Positions 22,488-35,600 are shown, counted from the first letter of the stretch. The stretch: 64,000 nucleotides of DNA from Micromussa lordhowensis (GCA_964020085.1 OZ026604.1:31575330-31639329), one strand, 5' to 3'. Notes: a model not told the origin generated them from the letters alone. Numbers and translations: made by a program.

Positions 22488-22573
22488 CATTCTTCACGTC
22501 GCAATTTGATCTCAGAAAACGAAACGCACGTGGAAGCGGAATGGACCTCGCAGTGTTTTCACCATGAGTAAAG
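22488..22573 (+). other. Candidate first exon (5' UTR) upstream of the TRANK1-like gene
   Basis: A GC-richer patch ends in 'accatgagtaaag' followed by 'gtaagtttt', a near-ideal donor. If spliced to the acceptor at 26677, its ATG would open a 16-codon frame that overlaps the main ATG (26687) out of frame. It would then be a 5' UTR exon with an upstream ORF rather than coding. The link is a guess from position and donor strength only. Confidence 0.25.
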
Positions 22574-22889
22574 GTAAGTTTTAGGCGTGAAGCTGCGTTA
22601 GTTCTGCTATTGTATTGCAGCTATTTTAAAACACGTAAAAATATGGTTGACAGATCTCTGGAGCTAGGGCGTGAGCTAGTCACATCGCAATAAATAAAAT
22701 CACAACAACCAAGTGCCGCTCGTCGGCCATAATGATATTCCAGATTTTGGCTGTCGTGTTGAACAGTTTGTAAAATCTTTTCTTCTGCGGTAAACAAAAG
22801 TTTTCTTTGTTGCCTTCATTTATTGTCCCAGCTCTGTGTTCCGTTAAAGAAGCCATAATTAATTAAGGGATGTCATTTACTTTATTCGT

Positions 22890-23160
22890 CCTCAGTCATT
22901 AATAACTACTTAATAACCGAGAGTGAGGTCTTTACGGAGAAAAACCTCAGACCGAGCGAGGTCAATGCGGTAAGGCCGAGGTTTGAGATTTTCCCGTAAA
23001 GACGAAACGTTTGAGGTTAATTTAATGAGTTGTTTTTGTATGGCTTTTTGCTCGTCTTTTGAAGGCCCCTAATCGGTGAATAATGCCCAAGTATTAGCCA
23101 ATCAGAGCGCACATTGTATTGGCTTCAAACGCAAGCCATATAATAATTCATGTTAGTGCA
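22890..23160. repeat. Dispersed repeat, inverted relative to 1-230
   Basis: The stretch contains 'aataaccgagagtgaggtc', 'agattttcccgtaaagac', 'gaataatgccc', 'agccaatcagagcgcac' and 'gcaagccatataataa'. In reverse complement this is the order seen at the left edge of the window. The ends resemble each other (TIR-like), so a DNA element is likely. Confidence 0.6.
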
Positions 23161-23492
23161 GTGTTTGACCGTTTATACACAGACGAATACACTTAATAGA
23201 TTTTTTCTAATAATTTTTCAGTAGTGGCTATACGCCTACTCTTTGAGAGAGTGAGGGATGATGGTGCCATTTCTTGTTGACATGATTTTATTGGGGAGAC
23301 TAGGCACCAGTGTTAGCATGTGCTATGATTGGCTGATGGTATATATGATATTAATTATTCAACTGCACTTCGTAGAGTACAAATGCCCAAAATGAGTACA
23401 AATATCACATGGTATTTGTACTCCAGAGAACCGGTTTTCTCGCAATGCGCAAGCCGAGCGACGAAATTGGATTGAAGTTTACAAAAAAAATG

Positions 23493-23690
23493 GCAGACAA
23501 TTTAAATTATTTTTCTGATGACGAAGAGTCAGAATGGCTGGCTAATATTGATCTAAGTTTATTAGATAAATCGAACGAAGAAAAGCAGTCAGACGACAGC
23601 AAAATTTTATCATTTAGTGAAGAAAATAGAAACAGCAACACAACTAAGAAGATGAAAACTGACCTTAATGTTTGGACTTGCCAATTCCGT
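23493..23690 (+). mobile_element. Acidic N-terminal fragment, possibly Crypton-type recombinase gene
   Basis: The frame starting with 'MADNLNYFSDDEESEWLANI' continues with an acidic, low-complexity stretch to 'KKMKTDLNVWT' and then becomes meaningless and abuts a palindromic MITE (23758-23898). The acidic leader plus a 'K-T-x-x-x-W' turn resembles the N-terminus of Crypton/DUF3504 tyrosine-recombinase genes, one of which is found degraded at 33485-34587. This is weak evidence; it may instead be a relic of an unknown gene. Confidence 0.3.
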
Positions 23691-23757
23691 TCCGCTTCGC
23701 ATACTTCTGCTACGCATTCCACATAACAATCTGGCGTGTTGGATAATAAATCTCTTG

Positions 23758-23831
23758 TTAGACGTTTTGTTGTGTAGTATCGCTGAGTATTTTTACTCGT
23801 TGTTAGTTTTACTCGTGTTTTACTCGCCCTG

Positions 23832-23881
<50 letters not shown>

Positions 23882-23898
23882 GCAACAAAACGTCTAAT
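23758..23898. mobile_element. Palindromic MITE
   Basis: The left arm 'ttagacgttttgttgtgtag' (continuing to about 23801, 'tatttttactcgt') is mirrored at the right arm, which ends 'ctacgcaacaaaacgtctaa'. One visible mismatch (tg/cg). Inner sequence holds 'actcgccctgtgggctcgt'. Confidence 0.8.
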
Positions 23899-25632
23899 AA
23901 GATATATATATATTTGATGTCTTGGTCATACAGTCAAACCTACAAAACAGCCACCTGTCTACCAAGACAACTTTTTTGGTCCCGGCAGACAGTACATACG
24001 TTCACTCTCATTCTAACCTGTCTACAATGGCCACCTCTCTACAGTGTTCCAACTGCCCATTAATAACCTCTCATCAAGGGTTAATCAATGGCTTACAAAT
24101 GGTGTATACAAAACTCCATTTTTGATTGTAAAAGGTCGCGAAGCTAGATTGTACTACTTGCTTAGTTGGTCTCTTTTTTTGTTTGGTCCATGTTACATAT
24201 CAGGGGCACCCAACGACCGAATCTTGCCAAATATGTCAAAATTGTTGTTGAGAAGCCTGTTTAGTTAATTTGTTGAGAAGCGTGACATAGAGTGAAAGAT
24301 AATCGCAAATGAATGTTGAATCTTTGATTGTGCAACACTGTAATAAGATCTGTTTTCTTTCTTGTGTGTGAGAAAAAAGAGAAAAGAGCGTGTGAGGAAG
24401 TTATCTAGGAGAATCTGTAACCAGGAAAATCTGCAATTAAATCTGTGACCAAAATCAAGTGATCAATTCATTTGTTGGATACCTGTTCCCAACAAATTAG
24501 GAACTGCCTTAAAAATGTTTACCTGTTTGGATATTATTTTTAGCAGAACTTTGGTTGTTTCAAAAGTTCTAAGCTCCATTTTTGTCTCATCCCAAAGGTT
24601 TAGCTGTCCTGATAGGTCTTGTCGAAAGTTTGAGGATACAGAGAAGCCATATTTTCACAAGAAAATTTGAAAGGAAGTTTTCTTAATTTATATGTGTGCC
24701 GATATTGAAATGTTACAAAAACACTAGGCAATATAAGTGTTCATCTGAATATTGCAGACAGACGGGATGCTCGGTTCATGTACATTCCTGATAGAATAAT
24801 TCCAACAGACAAATTTTTAGCAAACAAAAAAACATCTTCTGAAAATTATGGGACATTATAAAAAGTGAGCGGTTTCCGTAATCGTAAAATTGTTTTAGGG
24901 GAGTGGGTGATTGGCCCACAGCCTAACCTCATAACCCGGAGGGCGGGGAGACTGCTTTTAGTCTGGACTCTCACCATCGACCTTTCTGGCATGGGTGGCC
25001 CTACCAGGAGAACTAAATCTCCCGCCAGCATAGCTCTCAGGTTCACTGAGACTCACAAGCCTGTTCACCACGACAAGGTAGCAGTCTCAAACTGAACAGG
25101 CCTTACACACCCCCCTGAGGTGTAATGAGGACGATGATGAATGATGATGATAAAAAGTGAGCACACCAATTTACGAAAATTTTAGGGAAACTCATGGTTT
25201 TCTTGAAAAACTCAAAAAGTCTACTGAGCATTGCTCAGGTAAAAATTTTGAAATTTTTAGGCAACCATCCATCAGAACATATTTTTTACCAAACTATTCC
25301 ATTGGGTACCCCCTCCCCAATATATTTATGTATTGCTGAAATAAACATTTAGTAAAAGTGATAAATGGTGCTCTCCCCCAGAAAAAAAAAAACCAGCTGT
25401 TTTATTGCAACCTTTCCTCCCTATAACAACCACCTCTCTACAATGGCTACTTTTCTCTGTCCCCAAAATGGTCATTGCGGAGAGGGTTTGACTCACTGTA
25501 TCTACTTCAGGCCCTGGATTTTTTAACAATATTTATTGCTATATATAGGGCAAACAAATTTAAGACCATAAATATAACTGTGATATTTATTAGTCCACTT
25601 CCATGCAGCCAACTATAATTTACCATATCTAT
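23899..25632. other. Spacer with repeat remnants
   Basis: 23930-24060 and 25415-25500 are members of the dispersed 'acctctctacaatggc' repeat. 24890-25120 is a more GC-rich block ('gattggcccacagcctaacc') that looks like an old interspersed repeat but could not be assigned. No protein-coding exon recognised. Confidence 0.4.
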
Positions 25633-25862
25633 TGGGGAGCTCAGTGGTAAGAGCACTCGCCTCCAGCTAATGTGGCCCATAGTCGATTCCGGACCGGTGT
25701 AATATGTGGGTTGAGTTTGTTGTTGGTCCTTGCCTTGCTCCAAGGGTTTTTCTCCTGGTTCTCTGGTTTTCCTCTCTTCTCAAAAACCAACATCTCCAAA
25801 TTATAATTCGACCAGGATGGAGGATCTGCATGAAAACCAGCTAAGGCTGATGTGGCCTCCTT
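25633..25862 (+). mobile_element. tRNA-derived SINE, second family
   Basis: The head has an A-box-like 'agctcagtggtaagagcac' and a B-box-like 'gtcgattccgga' about 45 bp later. It is followed by a body with 'gtgggttgagtttgttgttg', 'ggtttttctcctggt' and 'ctcaaaaaccaacat'. This is the structure of a tRNA-headed SINE. The tRNA part is too degenerate to be a working tRNA. Confidence 0.75.
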
Positions 25863-26229
25863 TCTAAATATTGTAATTTTATTCTTGGTTCCCTTTGGAA
25901 ATCAGGATCTAATCTAATCACAAGTTATATCTGTCATCTAAATACTGAGAGGTGATGGGAGTTTATGTAGTTGTGTATTTTTTATGTCACTGTTGATGCA
26001 AATGTTAAGTTGATGGCTTAATTGAATCTTTTGACAACAGTCAAGCCTACAAGCCGTAACAATGAGAAGCGATATTCACACAAAGTTTTGGTGGCATAAA
26101 CAATAAGCAGCTTTATTCTTTGTCAGCTCAGCAGAACAATATCCCATTTGAATGCATGCAGTCACAAACTATTTTCTCTGCATGTTCATGCCTCTACCAG
26201 ATGTCAAATAGGGTACCTTGAGAGCAGCA

Positions 26230-26449
26230 GGTATGTTTTGCAGGTTGCAGGTTGCAGGTTGAAACAACTTGTTTATTTGAGTCAAAGTCGAATAAACCCC
26301 AGTATAGACGCTAACCGCAAGCAACCTAAGCTAATTTAGGCTAACCGGAGTGCTATTCAGGCTAACCGAAGTGCTAAGTAGACTCACTCAGACTTAAAAG
26401 TCCATTTTTCAACCTGCAACCTGCAACCTGCAACCTGCAAAACATACCT
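26230..26449. mobile_element. TIR element with 'caggttg' tandem ends
   Basis: The left end 'ggtatgttttgcaggttgca' continues with repeated 'ggttgca' units, and the right end mirrors it, finishing 'gcaaaacatacct'. The interior carries 'aggctaaccgaagtgct', a word also present in tandem inside the element at 57655-57885. Confidence 0.7.
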
Positions 26450-26686
26450 GCCCCCTTGAGAGACAAATATTAGATCTGAAAATGTTTGGTAATGATTAGT
26501 ACACTGCGGCTAAACTTTTCTACGGGCTTGAAAAGAAAGCTATCTTCAAGTAACAAGGTGTTCTCGTTAATTCAGCAGTGGAGCAGAAACTTGGTCTTAA
26601 GCTTATTTAATGTCCTCAAGGATAGACTGAGAAAAATCATTAATTTAACCAGTGTTTTTCCTGATTTGTTCTTGAAGGTTGCAAAC

Positions 26687-29600
26687 ATGGCTGGATTTCA
26701 GTACCACAGATCAGATGATTTCCTAAATGATGCTTTTGCCTGCCTTGCAAATGGGTTTTATTTTGAAGCCATTGCTGGTTTTCAAGAGTTGATCTCTCGG
26801 ATAGAATTTAAGTTAAATCATGTTGAGGGTGATCAGTTTGGTGAAACTTTGTGCGTCCTTGGCAAACTCCGCAGAGGACTAGCGGAAGCATTGTGGCACA
26901 TCGACAGACCCCAGCATGCTTTAGAATTAATACAACTCTGCATATCAGAGAATTGCCATGAATTTTCTGAGGTAAGTGACATTACTCAACTGTCATTAGC
27001 GGTGGCAGATCTACTGGTATTCAAAGGCCAGGGAGGCCTTGTCTCCCTCGTCCTGTGGAGACTGTAAGCTGTCTCTCTTTCCTTCTAAAAATTATTGGGC
27101 AAGAATGCAAAAACTAAGCAAGGGTATGTGACTAATGCTAATGCAGTGAAGCAATGAGTCACAAGAAGTGCAGGTTCCAGAGGCCGAGTATACCACGCTC
27201 TCTAAGTCAATTTTTGCCTTCTTCTCAGGGGATTTCAGAGTAAAAGAGAGAGTCTGCTCCTAGTCAGTACACGCTCCAGGCACGGATCCAGGGGAGGTGA
27301 AATGGGTGAATTTTCACCCCCCTTTTTTCTGAGCCCCCTTCTTTCTTTTTTTCTCTTATCCCTCAAATATTGAAATAATATTTGATTTCTTTGACATTAT
27401 TACAAAAATTCACCCCCCATTTCAAAATCCTGGATCCGCGCCAGTGCCCTCTGCAGGGCATCATGATAGTTGTATTGATCATGCTGGACTCAGGATATGT
27501 GTTTTGATGCATATACCAAAGTATGATTCCCTGCAGGCATGTCTCATAAAAGGGAGCTAACCATTTCTCATCCCACCTACTTAACAGTAACAATGTGGCC
27601 ATCATGACTTAATTTAGAACCCTCCTTTTGAATCTCCTTTTTAAACACCTTTGGAACAAATACTTTTTTTCCTTTACTCTGGCTAGAATCGTGTTAAATT
27701 ATTTATTTCTATATTTGCAGTTGCATTTGCACTGCTACTTTAATCTATCTAATGTATTTAACAATTTCCACACATACGCGTACATTCTTCATTTAACTGG
27801 CAATCAATTTATTACAAATAATAACAAAGGGGAATAAAACTGGCAGTTTGTGACCTGTCAAGCTGAAAGCATCATCACAAATAAGCCAAATTGGAGTTTC
27901 AAGAATTAGTGCACTGTGCATGCACGCTTTTTTATCCCTAAAGTATTCTCTTCTTTTGTTATTTAGAAAATCAAGTGCAGTAACAGATACTTAACACTTG
28001 ATCTCCATCTGGGAAAAGGTTCATTGTGATCCTGGCCCACTGATTGGGCAAACTCCCATATGAAAAGTCAGGGTCAATTTGAGTTAAACTCTTAAAGGAG
28101 ACCAATCTGGGTGTGGTTTGACCTTTATATACTACTTAACATGGAATAGGTTCAATTACGAGTCACTGTTCAGGAAGGGAGCCTGTGCTAGTAGACCGGA
28201 CTCAAGAGAGCAGCAGAAATCAAGTTTTTTATTTTAATTTCTTCAAGTGCACCCTAAAATATACATTGGCAGCTTAAAATAGTGGAGTTTCATCAGGAAG
28301 TACACCCCAACATCAACAACAACATCGTGCCCAGAAATATATACAATAAATAAATAAATACAAAATCATAGATTATAGAAGAGGAAGTGAGCACAGTCAC
28401 TTAGAAATAGCTAAGGCTAATCGAGCTAAGTGGCTGGCAAGTGGTTGGCCGGGGAAGCCAACCAATTGCTTAGCAGCCATTGTATGATGGTGGAGGGTAC
28501 AGCAATCAAGGATCCAAACAAGAGTGCTGGTACAGTGATAGCAATTGGCAGCAGTGGTAATCGTTGAGAAGAGAATTTTTTGTGGCTCACCCCAAGTGAG
28601 ACCATTGCCCCTAAGCAAGACTATGAGCATCCCCAACCTTTTCATGCAGGAGTCTCCACCAGGATTGTAACAGGTGGTCAATGAGCTGATGGAAATCACT
28701 GGACACGTAGGCATCCTATTGAAAATGTCACACCTGGTTGATTATATTGTCCTTGATATTATATTCCTATTTTTGTACTAGGAAAGTGTGAGTCACTGGA
28801 CATCACTTGCAGATCAGTGGGACAGATTATGTGGAGATAAACAGAACACAATCATTGGTTATGAAATCGCTGGGCTCTTTATTCCAGCACATGACATACT
28901 TGACAGAAGTCATCACCTGTCAAAAATGTTGGCAATGTGTTTTAAGGCTGGACATTCCTTCCAAACGAAGGCCACTGACCTTTTAACCACAGCATGTCAA
29001 ATGAGAGTTTGTGAATCACAGGCAAGTATTACATAACCCTGAGACGATGAAGGAATGTGATTTGAAACAATATGTGGGTCTAAAATGGGTTTTGCAAATA
29101 CGGCTTGCCACTACCAACTTTTCCTCCATCCTGCTGTCCCTCTTAACTCACAGGCGCGGATCCAGGATAAATGGTGACTGATTTCCGACACAACGAGTGC
29201 CTTCCAGAGGGGTCAGGGCAGTGTTCCCTTAGGAAATGTTATGGATTTTTTTATTCCTTAAGTCCCCTTTTTGGAGTTTCTGAGTAATTCTGAAATATCT
29301 GACGGATTTCCATAAAATGGTGGAAACCGGTATGGATCTGCGCCTGACTCAGGCACATCATCCCAATCGCACCATGTTCCCAGCAGCGAAAAAGAGTTCA
29401 TCCCCTTTAATGGTAGAACCTTTATATGTATTAATGATAACAGTTAATAACCCCACTATTTCAAATTCTCGGGGGAGGGGAAAAAATTGCCTGAAGTAGC
29501 AGTGGTAATCTGTATAAAGTAACTGGGAAAGCATGAATTGTGAAAACAATAATATATAATAGTAATACTCCATAGGCAATTAATTATAATATGATGGAAG

Positions 29601-32600
29601 GCAATTGTTTATATTGTTTCTGTACTTAAGAGCCAAAGGACAACACAAGACTTTGTTACCCCTGCAATTTGGGAGATAGCAGGTAATTAGCCCCCCATGA
29701 CAGCCAGGCTTCTGCAACATACTCCCACCCACCCACCCCTTCCCTTCTCCCAATTATGTACTCCTAGAGGAACTGAGGCAGCTCTGTGAATGTTTTGCTA
29801 TGCATGGAACACAACAATTAAAGTCACCCCAGTCAATGTGCTTGAACTTGGCCTGCTTCTTGATACACTCTGTCATCACATCTTCCATAGCCTAAATATA
29901 ATGGAACCATCAGTTTGTTCAGGAATTAAAGTTTGTTTTTTGTTTGTATTTAACAATTTACGGAGTCTTATAAATTGTCCTTAGGAGATTGTGAAAATTT
30001 GGATGGACTGTGGAAAAAAGCTTATGTCACCTGGAGCTTTTGCAAAGATGTCTATCGAGTGCTTCACTCTAGCTCAAACGTTTTTGCCGAGCAATGACAG
30101 TGGCAAATTAAAGGCCAACATCAGTTATTCTAGAGCCACAGCCATCTTAACTGCCAATGAATCAACTCAGTTAGTTCAAGCAATCGATGATGCTAACACT
30201 TATGTTGAGCAATGCCCCACTGTCAAGGTAATTAAAAGTAAACCAAATTATCATTATATATTCTCATTTAAGAAATGCTTTAAGTACAATTCAGCTAGGC
30301 TATACAGCTACAACCAGTGGAAATTTTAAGAAGAATAAGACATTGTGTAGAAAAAAGAAGTAGAATTTGGGCAATACTATTTTGAACTTTATTTTGTTAT
30401 TATCCATTTAATTCCTCGTATTCTCGATTAAGGTGGCTCAAAACAGTTTCCAGCACTTAGACTTTGATGGGTTGTTAATAGCCACTCTTTATCACTTTGA
30501 TGGTATAGTCATACATGGTATCAAACAACTGCCTAATCAATGGCAAACACGTTATTAGCATTTTCGTGACACAATAGGTTACCATAGCAACAGTACGACC
30601 TGCTAAAACCACCCTTAATTACAGCTTTAGGGGGTTAATTCAAAAATGGCACTGTGAAATTTATTGATACAGTGTATTATCAAATTTTGAAAACCATGAT
30701 AAGATGCCCAAAAAAAATCCTGTGCCTAGGGTTAAGAGCCACCTTAAATTCTGAACCCTGTGTACAGAGCTTTTTAAGACTTTGCCAAAAGTTGTGTCCT
30801 ATATGAGAACAACGTGTTCACCAATAATGACTGGACAGTTTTTTGATACCATGATTGTAGCCTCAAGTGATAAAGAGCGGTTATAACAACCCATCAAAAT
30901 CTAAGTGCTGGAAACTGTTTTGAGCTAGCTTATGTTTTATCTTTTATGTATTGTGTTTTTTAGGGGCAATTCAAGTTCAGTGAAACAGATAACTGTCATT
31001 TAAAGGACCAAATTTTAAATTACTGGGCATTATGAGGTTACATGTAGATGGATTGTATGAAAATCACTGTTATAGACTAGAAAAGACTTAAAGCTTGAAA
31101 AATGAAAATATTATACTGATTTGCCGGCCAATTGATACCTAAGTGAAATCTTCTTTATTAACTGCAGGGATACGCGCTGTTATGGAAATGTTGTCTCCGG
31201 GCCCATCATTATGATGATGCGTTAGCAGCTTTTAAAAATGCTCAGGAAATCTTGAGAGATAAACAAGAGGACCAGTATAAGGAGTTTTTCCAGTTTTTCA
31301 CGACAGCAATATCACAGAAAGGTCAAGTGCATGTGCATGTTTGTTTATTTTTTCCATTTTCTGGTTGGCAGAAAGGCGACCCTTTGATTAAAACATCTGT
31401 GATGCTCCTGGCAGTTTTTTGCCACCATAGAAATTACACTCGCTTACTTAGACTGCTCAGTCCTCCATTTTCTCGTAGTTTTGGCGGAGCTCTGGCGGCC
31501 CGAAGGGCTGCCAAGCGGAGCCCCATACCCACACCCATATAGGAAAGAAAAGGAAACCCATGAGTTGATTTTGCCATAGTTATCATGGCTAGCGGTATTG
31601 CTCGTTAGCGTGTGCGCATAATGGAGTCGCACCAGCTGGCGACCATACTCCAGCCAATTTTCTGGGGCTGTTCTAGGCAAGTCATCTCCATTCACTTGTA
31701 TCATTTTGTCAACGGGCTTGGCGAAATTTCCTCCGATTGACAAATTCCGTCAAATCCGTCAATATCGTCAGCATCGTCAACAAAATTTCGTCAAATCTTC
31801 CATTTTCGTAAGTGCATGCATTTTTAGACAAATCTCAATGTTGACCAAAATTTGTCAAAAATACATATTTTTCCGGTTGATATCCTGATGTTCTCGAAGT
31901 TCGTCAAAATTACTCTACGTCGTATTATAATTCTGGGTGGAATTGTGGTAAAACACAGTCTCTCGTGTTTGGTATATTAAATATTTTTTTTTTGTACAGC
32001 TTTTGAAATCTTCAAGGCTGGATGCCCTGTCCCTAAATGTTTCGTACAGAAGTTAATCAGCGAGTCTGTAGCCAAGAGAGCCGTTCAGAATTTGTCCGTG
32101 CTCTTCTGTGAGGGCTGGGCAGCAGAATGCGATGCTTCTTGTGTTCCACTCGACATGGTGTTGGCATCTGATGATAAAAACCGCGAGAAACTAGTAAGAA
32201 TTCTCCTTCATCACAACGCAAATGCAAGAGGTCTCAAAAAAAGTAGTAAGTCACCGCTGTCAATGTGCCTAGAGGAGGACAAGTTGGACTTGGCAGTGAT
32301 TCTTTTACAGCATGGAGCTGATGAGAGTGATTTGGTGGAGCGAGGCGGAGAGAGCCCCTTTCATGCTTCACTCCGACTTGGCCTCAAGAAAGGTGAGAAG
32401 TGACATCCTTCGAAGAATCAGAGGAGATTTCAAAAGCGGAATTCCTGAGTGAGAGTAAAGGTGTTTACTGAGTTAATTAATATATTCACATCTTTTGACA
32501 TCTTCCTGTTCAAAAACTCCAGCACCAATTACATTGGTGTCTGTAGCATCCGTTTAGCTGCTTTCCAAGGGCCTAAGAGGCACGTAAACGTTTGGATTGT

Positions 32601-35600
32601 TGGGGGAGGGGGGGGGGGGGGAGGAAGCAAAAACTGGAAAGGGTGGAGGGAAGAGGAAATAAAATTCCAACAAATGAGAGGGGCCAAGTTGACAAGGCAA
32701 CATTTGCCATGTGTTTACGTCATGCTATAATTCTTAGGAACACAGAACGCTGTCGGATAGATGTCAAAAATATTCAATGACAAACGGGTCGGCAAACGTC
32801 TCCGCTAGTTATAAACTGACAAGTTGGATATGGTATAACATAATGATTACAACAAATTCTATCCTTGTTTTTCTACTCTTGTACAGGAAACTTTGCGATC
32901 TTTCAGTTCTTCCTCGACCGCAAAAGATACCCAATCGACTTGCAGGACAAAGATGGAAACACTCTTCTGCATTTCCTATGTCGAGGAAAGATAGATTCAA
33001 AGAAACAGGAAGCCATGATCATTGTTCTCAAAGCAGGGGCAAATCGATCAGTCACTAACAACCAAATGAAAACACCTATCGACATTGTTTCTAATTTAAG
33101 GTAAATGTTATATCGACTAATTGATTACAAGTTACCAGCCTTCTGATTTTTTCGCGGGAGTGCAAAAATAAGAACGTCTGTTGGCAGGTTAGGAACAAAG
33201 CTAATAAAACAATAGAGTTTATGTTCTTGGGCATAAATATGTTTTGGAATGCTTAACGGCTCGGGCTAAAGTCAGCTCTGAGAAGGGCCCAAAACATATT
33301 TATGCCCAAGAACATAAACTCTTTTACTATTATTATCACTTTGGAGGGCATTGAGAAAGTAAAAATGAAAAAAACAAACAAACAAACTTGACAACAAAAC
33401 AGCGAGCGTTTACAACTTGAATGGCTTTTTTCCCTACAATGAAAATACACCATCTAGCGAAGCTGGCCCAAAATTACAAAATAGTGCAATTGCTGAACTG
33501 ACAGTTTGGCATAATTGATTGAACTGAGTGTGTTTGACTTAAACAAGCACGTTTCTGTGAGGCGGAGCTACCTTTTACGTAGAATGTCAGGATTTGTTCG
33601 TTTTTATGCTTTGTAATTGCGCGAATTTGTTTTGCATCAACCCCGGCTTGGTGAAGACTTGGTATAGTAGACGTTCCTGGGAAAGTCCAGTCTTTCTGGA
33701 AATCTTGAGTATAATTTGGGCGATAGAATTCTTTCCTAAGGGCTCGTTCTTGTACCAACACTCTGCCGCATTGGAAAATGTTGTGAACGGAGTCTAAAAC
33801 ATGGCTTCAGAATCAGGATGAACTTTACTCAGCATCCGTTTGAGCGATGAGATGGGATCCATAGGCGAACCAGGTATTCCAGACATTCTCACATCACTGT
33901 AATCTTAATCTTTCCGTTTCTGACCACCTTGATAGTTCTTGGTTTGTGCTGTATGCTTTACAGTGACATTCTCTTTGCTTTAATCGTCGTGCTTAAACTC
34001 GAGCGAGTTCTGTGTGAGTTCGCGCCAAATTTCCCTTCCTCTCCGGCCCAAATAATAACAAAAGTTAAACCGCACAAATTCTTGGAGCTTGTCTGGACTG
34101 TCAATCGAAAAATATGACTTTAATTTCTCCATATCTCCATCTTCAATTGGACTCTTGTGTTCTGGTTTAGGGTTCCCGAGCTTGAAGTATGATTTACAAA
34201 CGACTTCAAGCATCTTGTTCGCTTGTGTGAATTCCACGCCTTTCAGGATGTTTATCAGTCTTGAAATAGGCTGTCCCGTGATTGTACGGTGAATAGCAGC
34301 TCGAACACCAGTCAAGGCACTTGGTGTCAGATCTGTTTTCTTGTTTCTTTTTACTTCGGCATAAAATCTTCGCAAAACTCCATTCAGTTCAGCAGGACTC
34401 ACGGTTTGAAGATCACAGCTTATCTTTCGCTTCTCTAGCCACTGATTAAACTTCTCCAAACCCCAAGAGGTCTGTGTTTTGGTGTTTTCTGGCACTGAAT
34501 CTGCCTCTGACTTTTGAAGATCGTCTTCCTCAAGCTGAGAAGATTGAGGATTTACAAATTCGTCGTTGTTTTCTGTAATGCGCTACAATGCCCAACAGTG
34601 ATAATAATACTGAATTGCATTGAACTGAAAACCAATGGACTTGAGGCTATGTAATTAAACCTCACAGTTTAGTTCGCATTATCTACTTTCTCCTTTTCAA
34701 TATCATTGTTATGTCTAGCCATAGTTAATAGAGGGAAATGGTTAAGATTTATGTTGGAAGGTACACATCTTTTGTTATATGCTCATAGACTACGAATTAC
34801 CCAATCGCAGTGGTTCTGTTGGTTACACTGAACCACCTTTTGCATTTTGCCTGGATTTTTGCAGAGTCAATCTCCAAAATAGCCAACAAAAACATAAAAC
34901 AAAGAACTTTGTCAGGTCTCATAACCATTCCCTCTATTAATTATGATAAACGAATTCAACTACGAAGTACTTTTTGTAATGAAGTAAAACCGAAATTCTT
35001 GTTCTCTCAAAGAGAATAACAGACATCTCATCACACTGTCATTTTTTCCCTTTAATTTCCCAGGGATAACAGAAGAAACCTGCTACTTTCGGAGGAAAAC
35101 TTTAACAATTCGCCATCATGTGATCGGGACACTGCAAAGCAAGAAATGAAAATGAAATTGGACGCAGAGGCCCACGAAGAGAAAATTTCACCAGAACAAT
35201 CCAAGACTTCTTCTTCCTTAAGCAGCAGTGAAACCCCTTCACCTACCATGCCATCTTCAAAGTCCACTCGTTCAAGAAAGGAATCTTTGTCTGTTGTTTC
35301 TGAACGTATCCGGTCACTGATAAGGAAGTTAGATGTCCGTGCTTGGTTCAAGAAGGCGGATTCACATGAAAAACCTAGAAAAGCGTCAATGAAAACAGAA
35401 AAACCTGATCTTCGACACGATCAAAAGCAAACCGATGTAGTGGAAGAAGGTGGCCGGATACCTGAAGTAAACGAGGAAAATGCAGGTCATAGTGACGAAG
35501 ACAACGATGCTATTGTTTCTGTTACGTCAAGGGTATGCGTCGAAGGAGCTTTTGAGGGTTTGCCGTGGGAAGTGGAGTGCACCGCAGAAGTCTGGAAAAT

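Noticed and set aside
25633..25700. Functional tRNA
   Set aside because: A and B boxes are recognisable, but acceptor and anticodon stems do not pair, and a SINE body follows.
35052..35351. Antisense frames opposite the helicase exons (also 35522-36030, 36375-36641, 37036-37350, 39749-42499)
   Set aside because: Shadows of the strongly coding plus strand; no splice or domain support.
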